Source: Candidatus Poseidoniales archaeon (GTDB taxonomy: Archaea; Thermoplasmatota; Poseidoniia; Poseidoniales; Poseidoniaceae). From it: DNA of 7,758 bases. The notes under the pieces were generated by a model that was given only the letters and a program-made list of their open reading frames with translations, was not told the origin of the DNA and searched no databases. Shown piece by piece: positions 1 through 5,698 of the stretch. How positions within the stretch are numbered: position 1 is the first letter of the stretch; every line of letters begins with the position of its first letter. Both the position numbers and the translations under genes were made by a program. Location of the stretch: positions 1-7,758 of the forward strand of contig QQSA01000009.1 of NCBI GenBank assembly GCA_003602535.1, written 5' to 3'.

Positions 1-458
1 ATAACATCGTTTCAGCACCGCAAATTTCTGCACCAGTTCTCGAGCCAAAGGTTGAGGATATTGTAGCAGAAGAACAATTGGAAATTGAAGCTGCAGTCGA
101 AGAGGAGATACCAACTGTAGTTCCTGAAACAGATAGTATGCATGATGTTCTGGAAGAAGCTCTAGATGAGGCAATGGAAGATGAACTAGAGCCAGTTCAA
201 GAGACTACAATGTTGGTTCCTATTAAGAAATTAGAAGTTGCGTCTGAACAAAAGACAGCGATCCTAAAACCAGTAACCGTCAAAGTGTTAACACCTGCAA
301 AAAGAAGAGGACCACCTCCATCTTCCAAACCAGGAATGAAACCAAGTAGTGAAAATAAGCCAGTTGAAGAAGCTATGCTGAAACCAATAAGAAAACTCAA
401 CCCAGTATCTTCACCAGATGTCTCTCTGAACATCGATTCAGATAACGATGATTCGTGA
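1..458 (+). CDS. C-terminal part of a disordered, acidic/Pro-Lys-rich protein (5' end outside window)
   Basis: The reading frame is open from the left edge of the window (first full codon at 3) to the TGA at 456-458, so this is the C-terminal 151 residues of a longer protein. I do not recognise the family. An acidic stretch (EEEIPTVVPETD, then EALDEAMEDELEPVQE) is followed by a basic, proline-rich part (AKRRGPPPSSKPGMKPSS) and an acidic end (DSDNDDS). There are no predicted membrane segments, cysteines or catalytic motifs, which suggests intrinsic disorder. A short motif recurs: MLVPIKKL, AILKPVTVK and MLKPIRKL, each after an acidic or polar run, perhaps a linear binding motif. The next gene follows on the same strand after 57 bases, so co-transcription is possible. 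Internal TTG or ATG codons could be called as starts, but the frame continues upstream without a stop, so a partial gene is the better reading. Confidence 0.75.
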   Translation, partial: NIVSAPQISAPVLEPKVEDIVAEEQLEIEAAVEEEIPTVVPETDSMHDVLEEALDEAMEDELEPVQETTMLVPIKKLEVASEQKTAILKPVTVKVLTPAKRRGPPPSSKPGMKPSSENKPVEEAMLKPIRKLNPVSSPDVSLNIDSDNDDS

Positions 459-515
459 TTTAATCAAACGCTATACTCCGAGCGATTGATAGGGCATCGA
501 TTACTGGGTATACCT
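459..515 (+). other. 57-base spacer before the surface-protein gene
   Basis: This spacer lies between the TGA at 456-458 and the ATG at 516. I see no convincing Shine-Dalgarno sequence in the 15 bases before the ATG (ACTGGGTATACCT) and no clear archaeal TATA box. The gene may be read through from upstream or may start from a poorly matching promoter or a leaderless transcript. Confidence 0.4.
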
Positions 516-2960
516 ATGAGGAAAGTTTTAGCAGTTCTTCTAGCGATTTTATTGTTGCCTGCAATACCTACTGCTAATGCAGAAAATAACCTGTTATATG
601 TTGGGCCAGTCGACACAATGGACGGTCGTTTAGTCCATATGTCATTTACATCATCATCAACAGTTGTAACTCTAACTTCAAGCGGTAATCTATCTGAACA
701 TTTCTGGGGAGGTGGTGAATTAATCACCCAGTGGTCGATTGAATTGAATGCTACAGCGAACTCAGCTACGATTGATTCTACAGGGCTACAAGTAGCCGTA
801 GCCCACTCTAAAGGAGTGTATATCGTTAATACTCAATCCAGAACTATAACTTCCAGTTACAATAGTTCAAGCTCTGTTGATTATGTCGTCTGGGACACAG
901 AAGGTGATCTGTGGTTTGGTTACTATGGTGGAGAACGTAGAGCCAAAGAATATGATTTAGGGGTCTGGACCGGTACTGCTACTCCTAGCCACAATACTGC
1001 TATGACAGCAATGACAATTATTTCCGAAAATCGAATAGTTACGGGTGGAAGGGACAATCTTGTAAAAGTAACATCACAAAGTGGAGATTTAGAAACGAGC
1101 TTAGCTGACTTCAATTCTTATCCTACAATAATAGTCAATGATGGTAGTGGAAATATCATAGTCGGGTGTGCAAATGGTGATTTGTTTAGATATGATTTTG
1201 ATGATTGGACATTCGAATCAACCTCGATATCAAGCGGTGAAACAATTTTATCGATTACAATTGCTGACGATGGCAAAATCCTAGTTGGAGCACAAAATGG
1301 TCATTTGCATGTCATTGATGATAGTACTTTTACTGAAGATAACGATTATTCCTCACAAGGTAGAGTAATATTCGCTTCTTATGGTACTGAAGGTGAGCTA
1401 TACGTAGTTACAACCTTTTCAACGTCTTCCCAAATCAGATTATTCGATTTGGATACAGATGGAGATTTAACTACTGATAGCCTAGATGCCTTCCCATTTG
1501 ATAATACCCAAAGTGTCGATACAGATGGTGATGGGTATGGAGATAATCCTGATGGAAATAATCCTGACTTTTTCCCGTCTGATTTTACTCAATGGAATGA
1601 TACAGATGGTGATGGATATGGGGATAACCCAGATGGGAATAATTCCGATGCATTCCCGTTAAACAATACTCAGTGGTCTGATTCTGATGGGGATGGATTT
1701 GGAGATATCACCAATGCCGAATTAGGAGACAGATATCCTAATGACCCTACACAATGGGTAGATTCAGATTTCGATGGCTTTGGCGACAATATTTCAGGTA
1801 CTAATGGAGATCACTGTCCTAATGAAAACGGCTTCTCTACAATTGACCGCAAGGGATGCCGAGATTCTGATGGAGACGGATATTCTGATCCAACAGATGA
1901 TGAATGGACAACGGAAAATGGTGCTGACTTTTTCATTAGAGATGCTAGTCAGTGGTCTGATTCTGACGGAGATGGTTATGGTGACAATCTATCAGGGTTC
2001 CAAGCGGATTCATGTCCAACGATTCCTGGAAACTCTACCGATGCATACGTTCCCGAACTAGCTGCTGACGGTTCACTAACTCCGAACTATGTAGTAATCG
2101 ATAAATTCGGATGTATTGATGATGATGGCGATGGTTTCGCTAATGATAATGATAATCTTCCAAACGACGCTAGAGACTATATTGACTCAGATGGAGATAA
2201 AGTTGGAAAAAGCCAAGATTTTGATGATACAAACAGGTTGATACAAACCAAAGAAGATTATTGCTCAATCGATACATCAGATGAATCTGAAATGTGTCTT
2301 GGTGTTAGAGATGTCGACTATCAAAATTATTTGTTAGATTTGTCAGATGACGAAGAAACCTTAGATTATTATGAATGGAAGAGAAGTGAAAATGCTAATC
2401 CAGAAGATGATGAGAATATCTATCTCTCTGCAGTTAAGGAAGTGGCTCCATTTCTTGGAGCAGCATTCGTAATCATAGTGGCTGTCTTGATGATATATGC
2501 ATCAGTAGGTAAAAGTCGACGCCGTCGTGCATTGATCAAGACATATGGCATACCATTAACCGATGGTGAAAATAGTGCTGAAGAAGAAGCATTGGAAGGC
2601 AAAGCGGGATTATCTGCGGCCGGAGGGGTCGACTCTGACAAGTTCTGGGATGATGATGTTGAACCGATGGCATTGGAAGAAAGTGATGATGGAGTAGACC
2701 TAGGATTCGCTGATATTGACATTAAGGGGGATCAGGTTTCTGAGACCACAGAGGTTATGGAAGAATCAGCCTCATTAGAAGAGTTGGCAGGACTGCCTCC
2801 ACAGACCACCGTTCAAGAAGAAGCTGAAAAAGCAGCGCAAGTACCACAAAACCAGCCGCCAACAACACCTCCTCTGCCTGCAGAAGGACTTCCTGAAGGC
2901 TGGACCATGGAACAATGGAAATGGTATGGAGCAGAGTGGCTCTCTAAGCAAGGCAAGTAA
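516..2960 (+). CDS. Secreted, membrane-anchored beta-propeller / thrombospondin type-3-repeat surface protein
   Basis: This is an 814-residue protein. Residues 1-22 are a signal peptide (MRKVLAVLLAILLLP core, likely cut after TANA), and this fixes the start at the ATG at 516; the frame extends upstream only to a TTG at 486. Residues about 25-310 contain repeated beta-strand blades of the type DGKILVGAQNGHLHVID and GNIIVGCANGDLFRYD, as in WD40/PQQ-like propellers. Residues 313-571 hold nine DxDGDGxGD units, the Ca-binding loop of thrombospondin type-3-like repeats, several with xFPxxxTQW between loops and Cys pairs in units 5 and 7. Residues 643-665 are one membrane helix followed by GKSRRRR, so the N-terminus should be outside and the tail inside. 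The tail is acidic and low-complexity and ends in GLPEGWTMEQWKWYG. The role is probably adhesion or surface structure, but the ligand is unknown. The architecture is clear; the function is inferred. Confidence 0.85.
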   Translation: MRKVLAVLLAILLLPAIPTANAENNLLYVGPVDTMDGRLVHMSFTSSSTVVTLTSSGNLSEHFWGGGELITQWSIELNATANSATIDSTGLQVAVAHSKGVYIVNTQSRTITSSYNSSSSVDYVVWDTEGDLWFGYYGGERRAKEYDLGVWTGTATPSHNTAMTAMTIISENRIVTGGRDNLVKVTSQSGDLETSLADFNSYPTIIVNDGSGNIIVGCANGDLFRYDFDDWTFESTSISSGETILSITIADDGKILVGAQNGHLHVIDDSTFTEDNDYSSQGRVIFASYGTEGELYVVTTFSTSSQIRLFDLDTDGDLTTDSLDAFPFDNTQSVDTDGDGYGDNPDGNNPDFFPSDFTQWNDTDGDGYGDNPDGNNSDAFPLNNTQWSDSDGDGFGDITNAELGDRYPNDPTQWVDSDFDGFGDNISGTNGDHCPNENGFSTIDRKGCRDSDGDGYSDPTDDEWTTENGADFFIRDASQWSDSDGDGYGDNLSGFQADSCPTIPGNSTDAYVPELAADGSLTPNYVVIDKFGCIDDDGDGFANDNDNLPNDARDYIDSDGDKVGKSQDFDDTNRLIQTKEDYCSIDTSDESEMCLGVRDVDYQNYLLDLSDDEETLDYYEWKRSENANPEDDENIYLSAVKEVAPFLGAAFVIIVAVLMIYASVGKSRRRRALIKTYGIPLTDGENSAEEEALEGKAGLSAAGGVDSDKFWDDDVEPMALEESDDGVDLGFADIDIKGDQVSETTEVMEESASLEELAGLPPQTTVQEEAEKAAQVPQNQPPTTPPLPAEGLPEGWTMEQWKWYGAEWLSKQGK
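1452..2228 (+). repeat. Coding tandem array of nine DxDGDG calcium-binding-type repeats
   Basis: Units begin at 1452, 1518, 1599, 1680, 1761, 1863, 1959, 2118 and 2184, giving spacings of 66, 81, 81, 81, 102, 96, 159 and 66 bases. All are multiples of three. The units from 1518 to 1761 have an exact 27-codon period, and the units at 1518 and 1599 remain close at DNA level (GATACAGATGGTGATGG in both). This suggests recent duplication within the array. The fifth unit (at 1761) has DSDFDG instead of DxDGDG, and the last has DSDGDK, so these two loops may bind Ca less well. Each loop offers Asp at positions 1, 3 and 5 as expected for Ca ligands. Confidence 0.85.
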
Positions 2961-3218
2961 TCAATCTGCACGCCAAACAATTGGAAGTGATGCTTTCAAT
3001 TCGCCCAATTGTGAACCGGTGTAAACTGGTACTCCATCTGCTTTCAAAGTATTAGTAATCAACCAGAGAATTGCATTCCAACTCTTAGGTGCTGAAAACA
3101 ATTCTATCTCTCCCATTGTCGCCTTTACTAACAATTTTCCAGCATCACTATTGCCATCGAAAATAGCATGCACTAAATCTTTGGTAGAAAGCATAAATCC
3201 GGATGGTCTCCAATCCAT
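2961..3218 (-). CDS. 85-residue hypothetical protein, weak resemblance to a degenerate PIN-domain N-terminus
   Basis: I do not firmly recognise this protein. The stretch LSTKDLVHAIFDG...GKLLVKATMGEIELFSAP has the rhythm of the first strand-helix-helix-strand of PIN (VapC-like) domains (hDTNVLhxAhhxG ... GEIELhVSP). However, the catalytic first Asp is replaced by Ser11, the usual second acidic residue is not seen near SWNAILWL, and at 85 residues it is much shorter than a typical VapC of about 130. If it is related, it is probably inactive as a nuclease. The start ATG is well supported: the sequence TGAGGTGA, containing the stop of the upstream RHH gene, is a near-perfect Shine-Dalgarno match four bases before it. 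The spacing to the RHH stop is nine bases, so translation is likely coupled. The TGA at 2961-2963 abuts the stop of the convergent gene. It is likely a real gene; its family is uncertain. Confidence 0.65.
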   Translation of the reverse strand: MDWRPSGFMLSTKDLVHAIFDGNSDAGKLLVKATMGEIELFSAPKSWNAILWLITNTLKADGVPVYTGSQLGELKASLPIVWRAD

Positions 3219-3222
3219 GAAC

Positions 3223-3230
3223 TCACCTCA
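3223..3230 (-). promoter_or_regulatory. Strong Shine-Dalgarno overlapping the upstream stop codon
   Basis: On the - strand this reads TGAGGTGA. Its first three bases are the stop codon of the RHH gene, and GAGGTGA pairs with seven bases of the archaeal 16S tail. Four bases then separate it from the ATG at 3218. This arrangement favours translational coupling and stoichiometric output of the two small proteins. Confidence 0.7.
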
Positions 3231-3470
3231 GACTTGGAATGGAGCTAGGTTTAACCGCTGTACTAAATGCTCAGCATTGACATCAGCAACCTCTTTCATC
3301 TGTGAACGTAGATTTTCCAATTCACCATTCATTTTACTCAATTTATGGGCACGAATTAGTTCTGAAATGAATGAATCGACACTACGGTGTCCATCCATTG
3401 TACGGAGGGTATTCAATTGTCTTCTAACTTCATAACTTACACTAACGGAGGTCATTCCTTCGCCTGTCAT
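3228..3470 (-). CDS. Small ribbon-helix-helix (MetJ/Arc/CopG-type) DNA-binding protein with helical tail
   Basis: This is an 80-residue protein. Residues 6-14 (MTSVSVSYE) look like the DNA-contacting beta-strand of an RHH fold. They are followed by helix A (VRRQLNTLRTMDGH) and helix B (SVDSFISELIRAHKL), which together are the usual 40-residue RHH pattern. Residues about 44-75 (KMNGELENLRSQMKEVADVN) are heptad-like and may form a coiled-coil or partner-binding tail. RHH proteins bind DNA as dimers, often at inverted repeats, and act as antitoxins, autorepressors or centromere-binding partners of ParA ATPases. The gene lies 75 bases after the ParA gene and is coupled to the 85-residue gene behind it. 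Both contexts are therefore possible: a ParA-partner role (SegB/ParG-like, though SegB has its RHH near the C-terminus) or a VapB-like antitoxin role. The ATG at 3470 has AGGA five bases upstream. The alternative ATG at 3455 has its AGGA too close to be used. Confidence 0.75.
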   Translation of the reverse strand: MTGEGMTSVSVSYEVRRQLNTLRTMDGHRSVDSFISELIRAHKLSKMNGELENLRSQMKEVADVNAEHLVQRLNLAPFQV

Positions 3471-3498
3471 GAACTTCCTTGGAACTATAGACTACTTG

Positions 3499-3522
3499 AA
3501 TACCACGCGTCGTGAAGGTATT
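3499..3522. promoter_or_regulatory. Inverted repeat upstream of the RHH gene, candidate operator or centromere-like site
   Basis: AATACC at 3499-3504 and GGTATT at 3517-3522 are perfect inverted arms around a 12-base centre. That centre overlaps a second, off-centre inverted pair (CACG at 3504-3507 and CGTG at 3511-3514). The element lies in the 75-base spacer between the ParA stop and the RHH start, 29 bases before the RHH ATG. This is where an autoregulatory RHH operator would be expected. With 6-base arms it could occur by chance. I see no clear TATA box with it. Confidence 0.35.
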
Positions 3523-3545
3523 TTCAGAGATGTTTTACGAATAAA

Positions 3546-4514
3546 TTAGTAAGTCCGGCCCTGCTTTTCTAGTAGTAGCCTAGGATGTTCAGTCACGCCA
3601 AATTGTCTTCTCATCTCTTGTACTCTTTCGTGGTATTCTTTCGTTAGCGACCAGTATTCCTTACTACCTGCGCCTGCACCACTGTTACTTGGTTTATTCA
3701 ATATCACTGTAGGAGCGCCAGTCCATGCGGCTTCAGCAACCTTAGCCAATCTTCTGATTGGTGTTTTGAATACCTTTCTCGGTATTTTTGATTGAACTTC
3801 ATTGCAAACGTGTAGTGACAGTTTCGATCTCATGTCAACCATAGTCATCGCAACACCAAATATTTTCAAATTCCGATTTATTCTCTTTTGGATCATCTTC
3901 ACACTGTTCATCAGCATGCTAAAACCTTCCAGAGCATAGTATTCTGCTTGCACTGGAATGAATACCCAGTTGGCAGCACATAGAGCGTTAATCGATAGTA
4001 GGCCTAACGATGGAGGTGTATCGATAATGATATGATCAAATTGGTCGATAATTGGCGCTAGAGCTTCTCTAAGTCTGGTTTCTCGCCCAATTCGGTGACT
4101 GAGTTCAATCTCTGCTCCAGACAAGTGTATATCGCTTGGAAGAAGCCAAAGATTCTCGATTCCTAAATCTTCAGGAATTCGTTTAGAGTTTTCATTTCTC
4201 TTTGACCATGCCTTCCTCATTGAATCAGTAATTTGTTCGGGGGAGATGAGGTATTCTTCCATTAATGGCAGATCTTCTCCACTATCATTCACAAGCAAAT
4301 CATATGCAGTTTTTTTGATTTTCTTTTTCTCAACTCCAAAAGAAGTTGCACAATTGCCCTGGGGGTCTAAATCGATAAGCAAAACCTTTGCTGGAGGTAC
4401 TTTGAATTTCTTTGACCCCTTGGCTAAAGCAGTTGCCAAATTAACCGCAGTTGTCGTTTTAGCACAGCCACCTTTCTGGTTTGCCACTGCTACTACCATC
4501 TTGTACGGATTCAT
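3546..4514 (-). CDS. ParA/Soj/SegA-family deviant-Walker ATPase
   Basis: This is a 322-residue ParA-type P-loop ATPase. The deviant Walker A is QKGGCAKTT at residues 13-21, with the signature Lys14 and the P-loop Lys19; Ala replaces the more usual Gly before Lys19. The A' motif is LLIDLDPQGN (Asp48, Asp50). Walker B is IIIDTPPSLG with Asp165, and VQAEYYALEG at 189-197 is typical of the family. ParA proteins dimerise on ATP, bind DNA non-specifically and move or position cargo such as chromosome origins, helped by a small DNA-binding partner. The RHH gene just downstream is a candidate for that partner. I chose the ATG at 4514 because GAGGGG lies six bases before it and the protein then begins five residues before the conserved VVAVANQKGG strand. 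In-frame ATGs at 4547 and 4583 are alternatives; 4583 would leave only 10 bases after the MoxR stop. Longer extension would overlap MoxR. Whether it serves the chromosome or another cargo is unknown. Confidence 0.85.
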   Translation of the reverse strand: MNPYKMVVAVANQKGGCAKTTTAVNLATALAKGSKKFKVPPAKVLLIDLDPQGNCATSFGVEKKKIKKTAYDLLVNDSGEDLPLMEEYLISPEQITDSMRKAWSKRNENSKRIPEDLGIENLWLLPSDIHLSGAEIELSHRIGRETRLREALAPIIDQFDHIIIDTPPSLGLLSINALCAANWVFIPVQAEYYALEGFSMLMNSVKMIQKRINRNLKIFGVAMTMVDMRSKLSLHVCNEVQSKIPRKVFKTPIRRLAKVAEAAWTGAPTVILNKPSNSGAGAGSKEYWSLTKEYHERVQEMRRQFGVTEHPRLLLEKQGRTY

Positions 4515-4520
4515 CTCAAG

Positions 4521-4526
4521 CCCCTC
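4521..4526 (-). promoter_or_regulatory. Shine-Dalgarno deciding the ParA start
   Basis: On the - strand GAGGGG lies six bases before the ATG at 4514. It is a better match and spacing than anything upstream of the other in-frame ATGs: AGAGGG lies 12 bases from the one at 4547, and only weak GGGATGA from the MoxR 3' end precedes 4583. Confidence 0.5.
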
Positions 4527-4593
4527 AAAATCATCTGCTGTGACCATCGAGATGGGCGACCCTCTGTAAAGAGTCGCATTCATCGAGTAGTAA

Positions 4594-5601
4594 TCATCCC
4601 TGTTGAATGACAGGAACCGGAACCTCGGAGAGGATCTTACGAACAATGTGCATTCCAGTAATTCCACGAATCTTTGCTTCAGGTTTCATAACAATTCTGT
4701 GAGAAATAATCTGTAGTGCGATTCCCTTGATGTCATCAGGTATTACAAAGTCTCTACCATCTACTGCAGCAGCAGCACGCCCGGTCTTGAAAAGCGACTG
4801 ACTAGCACGAGGAGATGCTCCATTTACCACACGGTGGTCTTCTCTTGTTCTTTGGACAATCTCGACAATGTAAGATAGAATTGCTGGATCGACATGTACT
4901 GTTTCCAATGCTTTCTGCATTGCAACTACCTTCTTAGGAGAAGTAATCTGTTCGACATCGTGCTTATCTTTTCCACGAAGTTTACGTCGTGCAAGAATAG
5001 CTTTCTCTTCAGCACGGTCAGGGTAACCCATACTCATCTTCATCAAGAAACGGTCCATCTGTGCTTCAGGAAGTGGATATGTACCCTCTTGTTCGATAGG
5101 GTTCTGCGTAGCCAGTACAACGAACGGAGCAGGTAATTTGTGGGTTATACCTTCGATTGTAACTTGCTTCTCTTCCATAGCTTCAAGCAATGCAGCCTGT
5201 GTCTTTGGTGGAGCACGGTTAATTTCGTCCGCTAGAAGAATGTTTGAGAATAGAGGTCCTGCACGAAGTTTGAATTCACCAGACTTCTGATCGTACATGT
5301 AGGTCCCCATGATGTCACTCGGCAGCAAGTCAGGAGTGAACTGCACACGCTTGAATTTACAACCCAGAGCTTGTGCGAAAGTGTTCGAAAGTAGAGTCTT
5401 AGCAAGTCCTGGGAAATCTTCTAACAACATGTTTCCGTTAGATAGAATACCGACAGTTACTCTTCGTAGATTTTCGTTTTTACCGATAATTACCTTTGAG
5501 ACCTCTCCCATCAGTGAGTTTGCAATTGAAGAAACAGTTGCAATTAGGTCCTTAGTACGGTGGTCACCTGCTGGTGCGCCTGCTTGGAATCCTGCATTCA
5601 T
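4594..5601 (-). CDS. MoxR-family AAA+ ATPase
   Basis: This is a 335-residue MoxR-type AAA+ protein of normal family length. It has the VIIGKNE helix near residue 37, Walker A as LLEDFPGLAKT (Lys68, Thr69), Walker B as LLADEINR (Asp125, Glu126) and the family stretch RAPPKTQAALLEAMEE. Sensor 1 lies in ATQNPIEQEGTYPLPEAQ (Asn166), followed by the arginine-bearing MDRF, and GASPRA at 261-266 is the sensor 2 region. MoxR ATPases act as chaperone-like remodelers, usually with VWA-domain proteins, in metal insertion, assembly of complexes or stress responses. No DUF58 or VWA gene is adjacent here; a ParA gene follows instead. The ATG at 5601 has GAGGTG eight bases upstream. The frame extends to a TTG at 5676, but that N-terminus (TTFLRNTLKYG) is not family-like and has no ribosome site. 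The cellular target cannot be told from the sequence. Confidence 0.9.
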   Translation of the reverse strand: MNAGFQAGAPAGDHRTKDLIATVSSIANSLMGEVSKVIIGKNENLRRVTVGILSNGNMLLEDFPGLAKTLLSNTFAQALGCKFKRVQFTPDLLPSDIMGTYMYDQKSGEFKLRAGPLFSNILLADEINRAPPKTQAALLEAMEEKQVTIEGITHKLPAPFVVLATQNPIEQEGTYPLPEAQMDRFLMKMSMGYPDRAEEKAILARRKLRGKDKHDVEQITSPKKVVAMQKALETVHVDPAILSYIVEIVQRTREDHRVVNGASPRASQSLFKTGRAAAAVDGRDFVIPDDIKGIALQIISHRIVMKPEAKIRGITGMHIVRKILSEVPVPVIQQG

Positions 5602-5698
5602 GGTAATAGCACCTCGTGGTACATGAGGGAACCAGTCAGTTCCATACTTCAAGGTATTGCGTAAAAAAGTCGTCAATAATCAGGAGATTTTGAGCTAA
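5602..5698 (-). other. 97-base spacer between infB and the MoxR gene
   Basis: On the - strand this spacer contains an AT-rich stretch (GACTTTTTTACGC) about 60-70 bases before the MoxR ATG that could act as a weak TATA element. It also contains a small hairpin, GGAAC-TGACTG-GTTCC, at 5628-5643, and the Shine-Dalgarno GAGGTG at 5610-5615. The length is enough for a separate promoter for moxR-parA, but no element matches the archaeal consensus well. Confidence 0.35.
5610..5615 (-). promoter_or_regulatory. Shine-Dalgarno deciding the MoxR start
   Basis: On the - strand GAGGTG lies eight bases before the ATG at 5601, an exact match to the archaeal 16S tail. It selects the ATG over the upstream TTG at 5676. 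Confidence 0.65.

Noticed and set aside
486..515. TTG start at 486 for the surface protein
   Set aside because: It would place ten residues before a textbook signal peptide; the ATG at 516 starts exactly at the MRK n-region.
1774..2061. 95-residue alternative + frame in the repeat array
   Set aside because: Its Met-Glu-Thr-rich sequence is a frame-shifted reading of GATGGAGA-type repeat codons, with no independent coding signal.
1452..2228. Periodic repeats considered as a CRISPR or noncoding repeat array
   Set aside because: All spacings are multiples of three, the frame is open throughout and the units encode DxDGDG loops, so this is a coding repeat.
1452..2228. DxDGDG loops considered as dockerin domains
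   Set aside because: Dockerins have two about 22-residue duplicated segments; here there are nine units of mainly 27 residues with FP..TQW linkers, which fits thrombospondin type-3-like repeats better.
4584..4667. N-terminal extension of ParA overlapping the MoxR 3' end
   Set aside because: It overlaps MoxR coding sequence by about 70 bases, adds about 50 residues before the P-loop strand that ParA proteins normally lack, and has no good ribosome site.
5628..5643. GGAAC/GTTCC hairpin as a terminator after infB
   Set aside because: The stem is only five base pairs with no following T-run on the - strand, so it is not a supportable terminator.
5602..5676. N-terminal extension of MoxR from a TTG start at 5676
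   Set aside because: It adds 25 residues that do not resemble MoxR N-termini and has no ribosome site, whereas the ATG at 5601 has a perfect GAGGTG at eight bases.
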